Assembly: GCA_018828385.1 (NCBI GenBank)
Contig: JAHJVE010000015.1
Span: 186,001 to 250,000, forward strand
DNA length: 64,000 nt
Origin: Gammaproteobacteria bacterium
GTDB lineage: Bacteria > Pseudomonadota > Gammaproteobacteria > Burkholderiales > Rhodocyclaceae
Direction of reading: 5' to 3'
This document shows, piece after piece, positions 43,287 to 52,327 of this stretch. Each line of letters begins with the position of its first letter. Position 1 is the stretch's first letter. The notes under the pieces are model-generated. The model made no database searches, was not told where the DNA came from, and worked only from the letters and a program-made list of their open reading frames with translations. Both the position numbers and the translations under genes were made by a program.

Positions 43287-43756
43287 TGAATCGTACCGTT
43301 CTCGACCTGTGGGTCGGTTTTTTTGTGGCACTCGGCCTCGCTGCGCTGCTTTTTCTGTCGCTCAAGGTGGGGAACCTGTCGTCGTCACATTTGTCAGAAT
43401 CATACGTTTTGAAGGCCAAGTTTGATAATATTGGCGGGCTCAAGGTGCGCGGTCCGGTCAAGAGCGCCGGTGTGGTGGTTGGGCGGATTGTTGATATCCA
43501 GTTCGATTCGGCGACCTACGAGGCGGTGGTCAGTATGACCATCGATGGTCGCTACCGCTTTCCGAAAGACACTTTTGCCTCGGTCAATACGGCGGGTCTG
43601 CTCGGTGAGCAGTACATCGGATTCGACGCTGGGGGCGAGGAAAAAATGTTGTCGGCCGGTGATACGATTGCCAAGACGCAGTCGGCAATCGTTCTCGAAA
43701 AATTGATAAGCCAGTTTCTATTCAGCAAGGCAGCGGACGGACAGGACAAGAAATGA
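43286..43756 (+). CDS. mlaD: Phospholipid-binding MCE protein MlaD
   Basis: This 156-residue protein has an N-terminal membrane anchor (LWVGFFVALGLAALLFLSLKVG) and one MCE domain (YVLKAKFDNIGGLKVRGPVKSAGVVVGRI), with C-terminal hydrophobic residues near LISQFLF that form the tunnel helix in MlaD hexamers. It binds phospholipid in the periplasm and sits on MlaE. The start overlaps the mlaE stop and the stop overlaps mlaA (ATGA-type). Confidence 0.95.
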   Translation: MNRTVLDLWVGFFVALGLAALLFLSLKVGNLSSSHLSESYVLKAKFDNIGGLKVRGPVKSAGVVVGRIVDIQFDSATYEAVVSMTIDGRYRFPKDTFASVNTAGLLGEQYIGFDAGGEEKMLSAGDTIAKTQSAIVLEKLISQFLFSKAADGQDKK

Positions 43757-44475
43757 CGGATTACTTTTGCGCATCGGGATTGCGTCGGGCTCACCGATTG
43801 GTTCTCGGGGCATTGGTCGCATTGGCCTGCTCCGGCGCCTGGGCCGACGAGAATCCAAGGGATCCCTACGAGGGTTTCAATCGTTCGATGTTCGCTGTCA
43901 ATGAGGTCATCGACAAATATGCCGCCAAGCCGGTTGCTCAAGTCTATGACAACGTGGCGCCCTTGCCGGTCAAGGCCAGTGCTGGCAATTTCTTCGGCAA
44001 TGTCGGCGACCTCTGGGTTGGCGTCAACAGCGCGCTACAGGGAAAGTTTGGCGATGCCGGTGTCGATCTGGGGCGCCTGCTGATCAATTCGACGGTCGGC
44101 ATCTTCGGCCTTTTCGACGTCGCCAGCGAATTGGGACTCGAGCGGCATGACGAAGATTTCGGTCAGACCCTGGCCGTCTGGGGTGTGGATGGCGGCGGTT
44201 ACCTGTACTGGCCAGTGATCGGCCCGCGCAATGTGCGCGATACGGTTGGTTTTGCGGTTGGCACCTACGCTGATCCAGTGATGTATGTACGCCCGGTTTC
44301 GGTGCGCAACAGCATGGCGGCGCTGCGTTTTGTCGACGTCCGGGCCAGTTTGTTGCCTTCTGACAAGGTTGTCGAGGAAGCTGCGCTCGACAAGTATGCG
44401 TATATTCGCGACGCTTATCTGCAGCGCCGCCGCAACCAGATTTTCGATGGCCGCCCGCCGCGGCTGGATGATTGA
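43753..44475 (+). CDS. mlaA: Outer-membrane phospholipid-removing protein MlaA (VacJ)
   Basis: This 240-residue protein starts with a signal region (LVLGALVALACSGAWA) whose LACS segment could be a lipobox. It contains the VacJ signature NPRDPYEGFNRSMFAVNEVID followed by GNVGDLWVGVNSALQGK and YWPVIGPRNVRDTVG. In the family MlaA forms a ring in the outer membrane that extracts misplaced phospholipids and passes them to MlaC. The placement of mlaA inside the operon (between D and C) is common in Betaproteobacteria, unlike E. coli. Confidence 0.92.
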   Translation: MTDYFCASGLRRAHRLVLGALVALACSGAWADENPRDPYEGFNRSMFAVNEVIDKYAAKPVAQVYDNVAPLPVKASAGNFFGNVGDLWVGVNSALQGKFGDAGVDLGRLLINSTVGIFGLFDVASELGLERHDEDFGQTLAVWGVDGGGYLYWPVIGPRNVRDTVGFAVGTYADPVMYVRPVSVRNSMAALRFVDVRASLLPSDKVVEEAALDKYAYIRDAYLQRRRNQIFDGRPPRLDD

Positions 44476-44490
44476 TTCCTGACTCAAGAA

Positions 44491-45105
44491 ATGATGAAAA
44501 AGCTAATTGCCCTGTTTTTTGCCGGATTCGTTGCTAGCGCCGCCTTTGCCCAGGAGGCGCCGGATGTGCTCGTGAAGCGTGTCACTGATGACGTTCTGGA
44601 GATCATTCGCAAGGACAGGGATATTCAGAACGGCGATACGCACAAGGTGATCGATCTGGTCGACAAGAAGGTGCTGCCGCATTTCAACTTTACCCACATG
44701 ACCGCGTTGGCGCTCGGCAAGGATTGGCGCAAGGCCACGCCGCAGCAGCAGCAGCAATTGACGGCCGAATTCAAGATCTTGCTGGTTCGGACTTACGCTA
44801 ACGCCTTGACTGGCTACAAGAATCAGCGCGTGGTCTACAAGCCGCTCAAGATGGCGCCGACCGACACCGACGTCCTGGTTCGCACCGAGGTGCTGCAGCC
44901 CGGCAGCAAGCCCGTTCAGCTGGATTACGGCCTCGAAAAACTGGAGTCGGGCTGGAAGGTCTACGATGTGGTGGTGGCCGGTATCAGCCTGGTCACCAAC
45001 TACCGCGACCAGTTCGCACAAGAAGTGCGCAATGGCGGTGTCGATGGCCTGATCGCTTCTGTCTCTGCCAAGAACAAGTCCCTGGAAGCGAATTCCAAGA
45101 AATGA
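44491..45105 (+). CDS. mlaC: Periplasmic phospholipid-binding protein MlaC
   Basis: This 204-residue protein has a signal peptide (MMKKLIALFFAGFVASAAFA) and a MlaC/Tol_Tol_Ttg2 domain with FNFTHMTALALGKDWRKATPQQ, LLVRTYANAL and DYGLEKLESGWKVYDVVVAGISLV. MlaC ferries single phospholipids across the periplasm between MlaA and MlaFEDB. The gap to mlaA is 15 bp and the stop overlaps mlaB (ATGA). Confidence 0.94.
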   Translation: MMKKLIALFFAGFVASAAFAQEAPDVLVKRVTDDVLEIIRKDRDIQNGDTHKVIDLVDKKVLPHFNFTHMTALALGKDWRKATPQQQQQLTAEFKILLVRTYANALTGYKNQRVVYKPLKMAPTDTDVLVRTEVLQPGSKPVQLDYGLEKLESGWKVYDVVVAGISLVTNYRDQFAQEVRNGGVDGLIASVSAKNKSLEANSKK

Positions 45106-45383
45106 TCGAACTTGACGCGGGGCGCCTTGTCGTCAAGGTGCCGCTGGTGATGGCCAATGCGCGCGGCCTGCTCGAAGCAGGCCGTTCTGCTTTGCAGCCC
45201 GGTGAGCAGGTGTTCGATTTTTCGGAAGTGACCGAGGCCGACTCTTCGGCGCTCGCCGTGATGCTCGGTTGGTTGCGCGCGGCCACACTCTCACGGTCAA
45301 CCGTAAAATTTGCCCATATTCCAAATGGCGTTGTGTCGCTGGCTGAGTTGTACGGCGTGACCGAACTGCTGCCCCTCGCCTGA
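45102..45383 (+). CDS. mlaB: STAS-domain protein MlaB
   Basis: This 93-residue STAS protein binds MlaF and stabilises the transporter. Conserved parts are DFSEVTEADSSALAVMLGWLR and the C-terminal AELYGVTELLPL. The segment between them (SRSTVKFAHIPNGV) is encoded by a copy of the dispersed element (45288-45327) that replaces the usual strand and loop (typically ending F-x-N-L-P) without an obvious change in length. The family's I-P/L-P turn is preserved as HIPNG. It is followed after 10 bp by an ABC transporter pair. Confidence 0.85.
   Translation: MIELDAGRLVVKVPLVMANARGLLEAGRSALQPGEQVFDFSEVTEADSSALAVMLGWLRAATLSRSTVKFAHIPNGVVSLAELYGVTELLPLA
45288..45327 (+). repeat. 40-bp dispersed element, copy 11 (inside mlaB)
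   Basis: CTCTCACGGTCAACCGTAAA then ATTTGCCCATATTCCAAATGG. It is sense to the gene. Confidence 0.75.
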
Positions 45384-45393
45384 GGAGGCTTCC

Positions 45394-46113
45394 ATGATTC
45401 CTGCTGTTTCCATCGTTGACGTCGTCAAGCATTTTGGCTCGCTGCAAGCGCTGGCCGGGGTGTCGCTCGATATCGAGCAGGGCGAGTTCTTTGGCTTGCT
45501 TGGCCCGAATGGTGCCGGCAAGACGACGCTGATTTCCTCGCTGGCCGGGCTGATTCGTCCGGATTCCGGGACGATCAAGGTGATGGGCCACGACGTTATC
45601 AGTGGATTTCGCGAGGCGCGTCGCCTGCTTGGTGTCGTGCCGCAGGAGCTGGTTTTCGATCCCTTCTTCAATGTCCGTGAAACGCTGCGTATCCAGTCCG
45701 GCTATTTCGGCATTCGCAAGAACGATGACTGGATCGACGAAATCCTCGAACATCTCGATCTGGCGAGCAAGGCCGACGTCAATATGCGTCGGTTGTCCGG
45801 CGGCATGAAGCGGCGCGTGCTGGTGGCGCAGGCCTTGGTGCACCGGCCGCCGGTGATCGTGTTGGACGAACCCACCGCCGGTGTCGACGTCGAACTGCGC
45901 CAGGGGCTGTGGCAGTTCATTCGCCGCTTGAACGGCGAGGGACATACGATCATCCTGACCACGCATTACCTTGAAGAAGCCGAAGCCTTGTGCAACCGCA
46001 TTGCGCTCATGAAGCAGGGGCGGGTCATTGCGCTGGATACGACAGCCAACCTCATGGCGGCGCATCCGGGCGCTTCTCTGGAGCAGGTTTTTGTGCGGAC
46101 GATGCAGCAATGA
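45394..46113 (+). CDS. ABC-2 type exporter ATP-binding protein (YadG-like)
   Basis: This 239-residue ABC ATPase has Walker A GPNGAGKTTLISSLAG, Q-loop VPQELVFDPFFNV, signature RLSGGMKRRVLVAQAL, Walker B VIVLDEPTAGVD and H-loop TTHYLEEAE. The family includes YadG, NodI and drug-exporter ATPases. Its stop overlaps the permease start (ATGA). The pair sits between the Mla genes and ibaG in many Betaproteobacteria. The substrate is unknown; a lipid- or envelope-related role is suggested only by location. Confidence 0.9.
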   Translation: MIPAVSIVDVVKHFGSLQALAGVSLDIEQGEFFGLLGPNGAGKTTLISSLAGLIRPDSGTIKVMGHDVISGFREARRLLGVVPQELVFDPFFNVRETLRIQSGYFGIRKNDDWIDEILEHLDLASKADVNMRRLSGGMKRRVLVAQALVHRPPVIVLDEPTAGVDVELRQGLWQFIRRLNGEGHTIILTTHYLEEAEALCNRIALMKQGRVIALDTTANLMAAHPGASLEQVFVRTMQQ

Positions 46114-46862
46114 TCGGTTTCCTGACCCTGTTCGAAAAAGAGTTCCTGCGTTTCTGGAAAGTTAGTTTCCAGACGGTGGCCGCGCCAGTGCTGACCGCCT
46201 TGCTCTATCTGCTGATTTTTGGCCACGTGCTCGATGAGCATGTGCAGGTCCATGGGGTGCGCTACATCAGCTTCCTGGTGCCCGGCCTGGTCATGATGCA
46301 GGTGTTGCAAAACGCCTTCGCCAATTCTTCGTCGAGTCTGATCCAGGCCAAGATTACCGGCTCCATCGTTTTTGTCCTGTTGCCGCCGATTCCCTATGGC
46401 GCCTTCTTTTTGGCCTATGTGCTGGCAGCGGTGGCGCGTGGCTTGCTGGTTGGCGTCGGTGTCTTGCTGGCAACCGTGTGGTTTGCCGAGTTGAAGGTCG
46501 TCGCACCTTGGTGGACGCTGGTCTTCGCGCTGTTTGGCGGTGGTTTGTTCGCAGTGCTCGGCATGATTGCCGGCATCTGGTCCGAGAAGTTCGACCAGTT
46601 GGCGGCTTTCCAGAATTTCCTGATCATGCCGCTGACCATGTTGTCCGGCGTTTTCTACTCGATTTACACACTCCCCACATTCTGGCAGGGGCTGTCGCAT
46701 TACAATCCCGTCTTTTACATGATCGATGGCTTCCGTTATGGCTTTTTCGGCGTCTCCGACGTGGCGCCGGAAACCAGTCTGGCCGTCGTCGTTGCCTGCT
46801 TTGCGGCCGTGTCCATGCTGACCCTGCGCCTGCTCAAGCGTGGCTGGAAGCTTAGAGGCTGA
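46110..46862 (+). CDS. ABC-2 type transporter permease (YadH-like)
   Basis: This 250-residue permease has six membrane helices and ABC-2 features: an N-terminal LFEKEFLRFWKVSFQT connecting helix, then YISFLVPGLVMMQVLQNAFANSS and the conserved PLTMLSGVFYSIYTLP before the last helices. It forms an exporter with the preceding ATPase. I use the ATG at 46110 that overlaps the ATPase stop. Confidence 0.9.
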   Translation: MIGFLTLFEKEFLRFWKVSFQTVAAPVLTALLYLLIFGHVLDEHVQVHGVRYISFLVPGLVMMQVLQNAFANSSSSLIQAKITGSIVFVLLPPIPYGAFFLAYVLAAVARGLLVGVGVLLATVWFAELKVVAPWWTLVFALFGGGLFAVLGMIAGIWSEKFDQLAAFQNFLIMPLTMLSGVFYSIYTLPTFWQGLSHYNPVFYMIDGFRYGFFGVSDVAPETSLAVVVACFAAVSMLTLRLLKRGWKLRG

Positions 46863-46864
46863 AC

Positions 46865-48356
<1,492 letters not shown>

Positions 48357-48579
48357 GCGAACATTGCTGCGCTGATCAAATTTGCCTTTTTCTCCGGTTG
48401 ACCGTAGAAAAAGGCAAAAAAAGCTTGGCGTATTCCAAATGCTGGCCCATACTCCGAGCCTCGGGATTTCCAGGCAGTGTTTTGTTCCTGCGCCGTACCA
48501 CGGTTTGTCAGCTCTCCTCGGTCTTGGTTCTCGTGTTTTTGTGGCGCAAGCCCGTATTTTTATTTTAGGAAGCTATCAA
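48357..48579 (+). promoter_or_regulatory. Leader region of the cold-shock gene, containing a dispersed-element copy
   Basis: This 223-bp region has no convincing gene. It starts with a dispersed-element copy (48373-48410). The remainder is AT-richer and T-rich just before the cold-shock ATG, with a ribosome site TTAGGAAG at 48565-48572. A long, structured leader is common for CspA-type messages, but I cannot place the transcription start. Confidence 0.5.
48373..48410 (-). repeat. 40-bp dispersed element, copy 12 (after murA, in the cold-shock leader)
   Basis: TGATCAAATTTGCCTTTTTC then TCCGGTTGACCGTAGAAA. Its outer bases AAAAAGGC following it can pair with GCCTTTTT inside it. Confidence 0.8.
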
Positions 48580-48786
48580 ATGGCAAACGGTACCGTTAAG
48601 TGGTTCAACGACTCCAAGGGTTTTGGTTTCATCTCCCCGTCCGAAGGTGGTGAAGACCTCTTCGCTCACTTCTCTGCAATTCAAGGCAACGGTTTCAAGA
48701 CCCTGGCCGAAAACCAGAAAGTGACCTTCGACGTCGTGAACGGCCCGAAGGGCAAGCAGGCTGCAAACATCCGCCCGGCTGAATAA
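48580..48786 (+). CDS. Cold-shock / Y-box nucleic-acid binding protein (CspA family)
   Basis: This 68-residue protein is a single cold-shock domain with RNP-1 KGFGFIS at residues 13-19 and RNP-2 DLFAHF at 26-31. It is a single-stranded nucleic-acid chaperone. I take the ATG preceded by AGGAAG; longer open reading upstream has no ribosome site and no homology. It is followed by a strong terminator, so it is monocistronic and inserted between murA and hisG, which are usually adjacent in related genomes. Confidence 0.93.
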   Translation: MANGTVKWFNDSKGFGFISPSEGGEDLFAHFSAIQGNGFKTLAENQKVTFDVVNGPKGKQAANIRPAE

Positions 48787-48811
48787 GTCCGCGGAGTCGC
48801 CTGACTCAAAG

Positions 48812-48838
48812 AAAGCCCGGCTTGCCGGGCTTTTTGCT
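48812..48838 (+). terminator. Terminator after the cold-shock gene
   Basis: AAAGCCCGG pairs perfectly with CCGGGCTTT around a CTTG loop and is followed by TTTGC-TTTT. Confidence 0.9.
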
Positions 48839-48898
48839 TTTGTGGCCGGCCGTTTTGCGGCTTTGCGGTAAAATCATTCTTTTGCCACGAGAAAAACC

Positions 48899-49543
48899 GT
48901 GACCGGCATCACCATTGCACTCTCCAAGGGCCGCATTTTCGACGAAACCCTGCCGCTACTTGCCGCCGCCGGCATCGTCCCGAGCGAAAACCCGGAAACT
49001 TCCCGCAAGCTGATTATCGATACGAACAAGCCGGATGTGCGCGTCGTCATCGTTCGCGCTTCCGACGTGCCGACCTATGTCCAGTACGGTGCGGCCGATA
49101 TCGGCGTGGCCGGCAAGGACATCCTCATCGAGCATGGCGGCGACGGCCTCTACTCGCCGCTTGATCTGAAAATCGCCAAGTGCCAGATGATGGTTGCCGT
49201 GCGCGAGGGCTTTGATTACGCCAGTGCGGTGCGCCAGGGCAATCGCCTCAAGGTCGCTTCCAAATACACCAAGATTGCGCGCGAACATTTCGCCGGCAAG
49301 GGTGTCCATATCGACCTGATCAAGCTCTACGGCTCGATGGAACTGGCGCCGCTGGCCGGGCTGGCCGACGCGATTGTCGACATCGTGTCGACGGGCGGCA
49401 CGCTGAAGGCCAACAAGTTGGTGGCTGTCGAGCACATCGTGGACATCTCCTCGCGCCTGGTCGTTAATCAAGCCTCGCTCAAGGTCAAGCGCGAAACCTT
49501 GCAACCGATCATCGACGCCTTCGCGCAGGCAGTGGAGAAATAA
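48899..49543 (+). CDS. hisG: ATP phosphoribosyltransferase, short form (HisG)
   Basis: This 214-residue catalytic subunit starts with GTG ([20 protein letters not shown]) and catalyses the first step of histidine synthesis. It is the short form lacking the C-terminal regulatory ACT-like domain, which needs a HisZ partner encoded elsewhere. Conserved elements are [12 protein letters not shown] and the PRPP loop [19 protein letters not shown]. The stop is immediately followed by the hisD ATG. Confidence 0.95.
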   Translation: MTGITIALSKGRIFDETLPLLAAAGIVPSENPETSRKLIIDTNKPDVRVVIVRASDVPTYVQYGAADIGVAGKDILIEHGGDGLYSPLDLKIAKCQMMVAVREGFDYASAVRQGNRLKVASKYTKIAREHFAGKGVHIDLIKLYGSMELAPLAGLADAIVDIVSTGGTLKANKLVAVEHIVDISSRLVVNQASLKVKRETLQPIIDAFAQAVEK

Positions 49544-50857
49544 ATGGTCGCGATCAAACGGCTTGCTACGGTCGACACCGATTTCAAGGCAAAAATGGAT
49601 GCGCTGCTGGCTTTCGAGGCGGCGCAGGATGAGGGCGTCGAACGCACGGTCATCGGCATCCTGGCCGATGTGAAGGCGCGCGGCGATGCGGCGGTCGTCG
49701 AGTACAGCAACAAGTTCGATCGGCTATCAGTGAGCAGCATGGCTGATTTGGAACTGTCGAAGGCCGAGATGCAGAAGGCGCTCGACGGTCTGCCGGCCGA
49801 ACAGCGCCAGGCGCTGGAGGCGGCTGCGCAGCGCGTTCGTGTCTATCACGAGAAGCAGCGGCTGGAAGGCTGGTCCTACACCGAAGAGTCGGAAGAAATG
49901 CGCGGCACCATGCTCGGCCAGATGATCACGCCGCTCGATCGCGTCGGCCTCTACGTGCCGGGTGGCAAGGCGGCCTATCCGTCTTCGGTGCTGATGAACG
50001 CGATTCCGGCCAAAGTCGCCGGGGTCAAGGAACTGATCATGGTCGTCCCGACGCCGGGTGGTGAGCACAATCAGCTGGTTCTCGCAGCGGCCTGTCTGGC
50101 CGGCGTTGACCGCGTGTTCACCATCGGCGGTGCGCAGGCGGTGGGCGCGCTGGCTTACGGCACGGCGAGCATTCCGCAGGTCGACAAGATCGTCGGTCCC
50201 GGTAACGCATATGTTGCTTGCGCCAAGCGTCGGGTATTCGGCATTGTGGGCATCGACATGATCGCCGGCCCCTCGGAAATCCTCGTGGTCGCGGATGGCT
50301 CGGGAAATCCGGACTGGGTGGCAATGGATTTGTTCTCGCAGGCCGAGCACGACGAACTGGCGCAGTCGATCCTGATTTGTACCGATGCGGGCTATATCGA
50401 ACAGGTTCAGGCGAGCATCGAAAAGTTGCTGCCGACCATGCCGCGCCGTGAAGTGATCGAAACGTCGCTGACCAATCGCGGCGCTTTCATCCTCGTGCGC
50501 GATCTGGAGGAGGCCGTGGCCATAGCCAATCGCGTGGCGCCGGAACACCTCGAGCTGTCGCTGGCCAATCCCGATCCTTGGGTCAGCAAGATTCACCACG
50601 CCGGTGCCATCTTCATCGGTCACTACACCTCGGAGTCGTTGGGCGACTACTGTGCCGGCCCGAACCACGTGTTGCCGACTTCCGGCAGTGCGCGCTTCTC
50701 GTCGCCGCTTGGTGTCTATGATTTCCAGAAGCGGACCAGCCTGATCAAGGTGTCGCAGGCCGGCGCGCAGACGCTGGGGCGCATCGCCTCGACGCTGGCG
50801 CACGGCGAAGGTTTGCCGGCGCACGCCAAGTCGGCCGAATTCCGGCTCGAAAATTGA
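49544..50857 (+). CDS. hisD: Histidinol dehydrogenase (HisD)
   Basis: This 437-residue zinc enzyme performs the last two oxidations to histidine. Conserved parts are [45 protein letters not shown] and the catalytic region [13 protein letters not shown], followed by the C-terminal [27 protein letters not shown]. Codons 6-16 ([13 protein letters not shown]) coincide with a partial dispersed element (49563-49598). The normal N-terminus is preserved in length, so this copy may be ancestral sequence that matches by chance or an exact replacement. Confidence 0.96.
   Translation: MVAIKRLATVDTDFKAKMDALLAFEAAQDEGVERTVIGILADVKARGDAAVVEYSNKFDRLSVSSMADLELSKAEMQKALDGLPAEQRQALEAAAQRVRVYHEKQRLEGWSYTEESEEMRGTMLGQMITPLDRVGLYVPGGKAAYPSSVLMNAIPAKVAGVKELIMVVPTPGGEHNQLVLAAACLAGVDRVFTIGGAQAVGALAYGTASIPQVDKIVGPGNAYVACAKRRVFGIVGIDMIAGPSEILVVADGSGNPDWVAMDLFSQAEHDELAQSILICTDAGYIEQVQASIEKLLPTMPRREVIETSLTNRGAFILVRDLEEAVAIANRVAPEHLELSLANPDPWVSKIHHAGAIFIGHYTSESLGDYCAGPNHVLPTSGSARFSSPLGVYDFQKRTSLIKVSQAGAQTLGRIASTLAHGEGLPAHAKSAEFRLEN
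49563..49598 (+). repeat. 40-bp dispersed element, copy 13 (partial, 5' end of hisD)
   Basis: TTGCTACGGTCGACACCGA then TTTCAAGGCAAAAATGG. The first 14 bases match almost perfectly; the rest is diverged. It is sense to hisD. Confidence 0.55.
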
Positions 50858-50884
50858 GCGAAATTTCCGGTTGACCGTGGAAGG
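50849..50884 (-). repeat. 40-bp dispersed element, copy 14 (between hisD and the chromate transporter)
   Basis: GAAAATTGAGCGAAA then TTTCCGGTTGACCGTGGAAG. It is shortened on the A/T-rich side and contains the TTG start of the transporter gene. Confidence 0.75.
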
Positions 50885-51446
50885 TACGCAACTGAACCTT
50901 GAGTCGCCAAGCCGCCCGGACCTCCGGGCGCTTTTTTTGGGCTTCTCGTCAGTCGGCATATCCGGCTTCGGCGGCGTCTTGCCTTTTGCCCGCCGCATGC
51001 TGGTCGACGAGCGGCGCTGGATGACGGCCGAGGAGTTCAACGCCCAGCTTGGCCTCTGCCAGTTTCTGCCCGGGCCGAATGTGGTCAATCTGGCCGTCGT
51101 CGTCGGCAAGCGCTATTGCGGTCTGGCCGGCGCCATCGTTGCGCCGGTTGGCCTGCTCGCCGGGCCGTTCGCCGTCGTCCTGCTCCTGGCGCTGCTCTAT
51201 GACCGCTATGGAAGCCTGCCGCTGGCCCAGTCGATGCTGCGCGGCATCGCCGCCGTCGGTTGCGGCCTGCTTTTTGCCATGGCCTGGCGCATGGGTTCGG
51301 CGATCAAGGACAAGCCGTTTTTCCTGCCCTTCACGGCGCTGACCGTTGCCGCCATTGCTGGCCTGCGCTGGCCGATGCCCAGCGTCATGGTCGCCGGGTT
51401 AGTCCTGTCCGGCGGCGTCGCCTACTGGCAGCTGGGGCGTAAATGA
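50871..51446 (+). CDS. Chromate transporter, N-terminal-type half (ChrA-like)
   Basis: This 191-residue membrane protein is a short-chain CHR-family chromate transporter. It has the family's FGG and PGP features (ISGFGGVLPFARRMLV and CQFLPGPNVVNLAVVVGKR) and four or five helices. It works with the next gene as a split pair. The TTG start lies inside a copy of the dispersed element; a GTG two codons on is an alternative. It is inserted directly after hisD, where hisC would be expected. Confidence 0.85.
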   Translation: MTVEGTQLNLESPSRPDLRALFLGFSSVGISGFGGVLPFARRMLVDERRWMTAEEFNAQLGLCQFLPGPNVVNLAVVVGKRYCGLAGAIVAPVGLLAGPFAVVLLLALLYDRYGSLPLAQSMLRGIAAVGCGLLFAMAWRMGSAIKDKPFFLPFTALTVAAIAGLRWPMPSVMVAGLVLSGGVAYWQLGRK

Positions 51447-51961
51447 TCGTCGTCGAGCTCTTCCTCGAATTCGCGCTGCTCTCCTTCGTTGCGTTCGGTG
51501 GGGCGACGGCGCTGCTGCCGGAAATGCATCGCGTCGTCGTCGAAAACCACCACTGGCTCGACGACCAGACCTTCACGCATCTCTATGCCATCGCCCAGGC
51601 GGCGCCCGGCCCGAACGTGCTGGTCGTGACGCTGATCGGCTGGGAAATAGGCGGCCTGCTCGGCGCGCTGGCGTCGACGGTGGCCATGTGTCTGCCGATG
51701 AGCGTGCTGATTTATTTGCTGATTGACCGCTGGGAAAGTTTTGCCGGCAAGCGCTGGCAAAAGGCCGTCAGCCTCGGTGTGGCACCGCTGGCGGTCGGGC
51801 TGATCTTCTCCGGGGCGACGTTGATCGCGCAGGCGGCGGCTTTCGGCTGGACGACCTGGCTGCTGGTGGCGGCGACTGTGGTGGCCAACCTGCGGACCAA
51901 GCTGCATCCGCTGTGGTTTATCGGCGTTGGCGCCGGGCTGGGTTTGCTTGGCTGGGTCTAG
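51443..51961 (+). CDS. Chromate transporter, second half (ChrA-like)
   Basis: This 172-residue protein is the second short-chain CHR domain, with LLSFVAFGGATALLPEMHR and AIAQAAPGPNVLVVTLIGWEIGG motifs matching the first half in inverted topology. Its ATG overlaps the stop of the first half, and the stop overlaps the convergent CZB gene by 4 bp. Short-chain pairs can export chromate or sulfate-like anions; the native substrate here is not known. Confidence 0.87.
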   Translation: MIVVELFLEFALLSFVAFGGATALLPEMHRVVVENHHWLDDQTFTHLYAIAQAAPGPNVLVVTLIGWEIGGLLGALASTVAMCLPMSVLIYLLIDRWESFAGKRWQKAVSLGVAPLAVGLIFSGATLIAQAAAFGWTTWLLVAATVVANLRTKLHPLWFIGVGAGLGLLGWV

Positions 51962-52314
51962 CCGCGTTTATCTCGCTGCAGGGCGCGCAGCTCGTCAAAG
52001 AGGTTGGCCAGGCGGTGCGATGCGTCGGAGAGTTCGGGGAGCATGAGGTCGGCATCTTCCGCCATGCCGTTACTGCTCAATTCCTGAATTTCGCTGGCCA
52101 AGGCGTGAAAGCGGGTGTGGGCCTTGATCAGCGCCTGGAATTGCGGGAGGGCGCGCGAGGCATCGTCGGCAGCGGCAATGGCGTAGCCGAACATGCAGCC
52201 CTGATGGTCGGACAGCGGCATGTCGGCGTAGCTGCCGCGGGCGAAGGCGTTCATGAACTGCCGGCGCCAGGTGTTGTGCAGGCGGATGGCTTCGTCGAAA
52301 TCGATACCTTGCAT
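51958..52314 (-). CDS. Stand-alone chemoreceptor zinc-binding (CZB) domain protein
   Basis: This 118-residue protein consists essentially of a CZB domain. The zinc ligands are recognisable as H in LHNTWRRQF, the DHQGCMFGYA motif (H and C) and the pair in HTRFHALA. CZB domains are usually attached to chemoreceptors or diguanylate cyclases, where they sense zinc or hypochlorite; here the domain stands alone. It is read on the minus strand 13 bp downstream of hisC. A regulatory partner is not encoded nearby. Confidence 0.8.
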   Translation of the reverse strand: MQGIDFDEAIRLHNTWRRQFMNAFARGSYADMPLSDHQGCMFGYAIAAADDASRALPQFQALIKAHTRFHALASEIQELSSNGMAEDADLMLPELSDASHRLANLFDELRALQRDKRG

Positions 52315-52327
52315 CGTGTGCCCTTTC

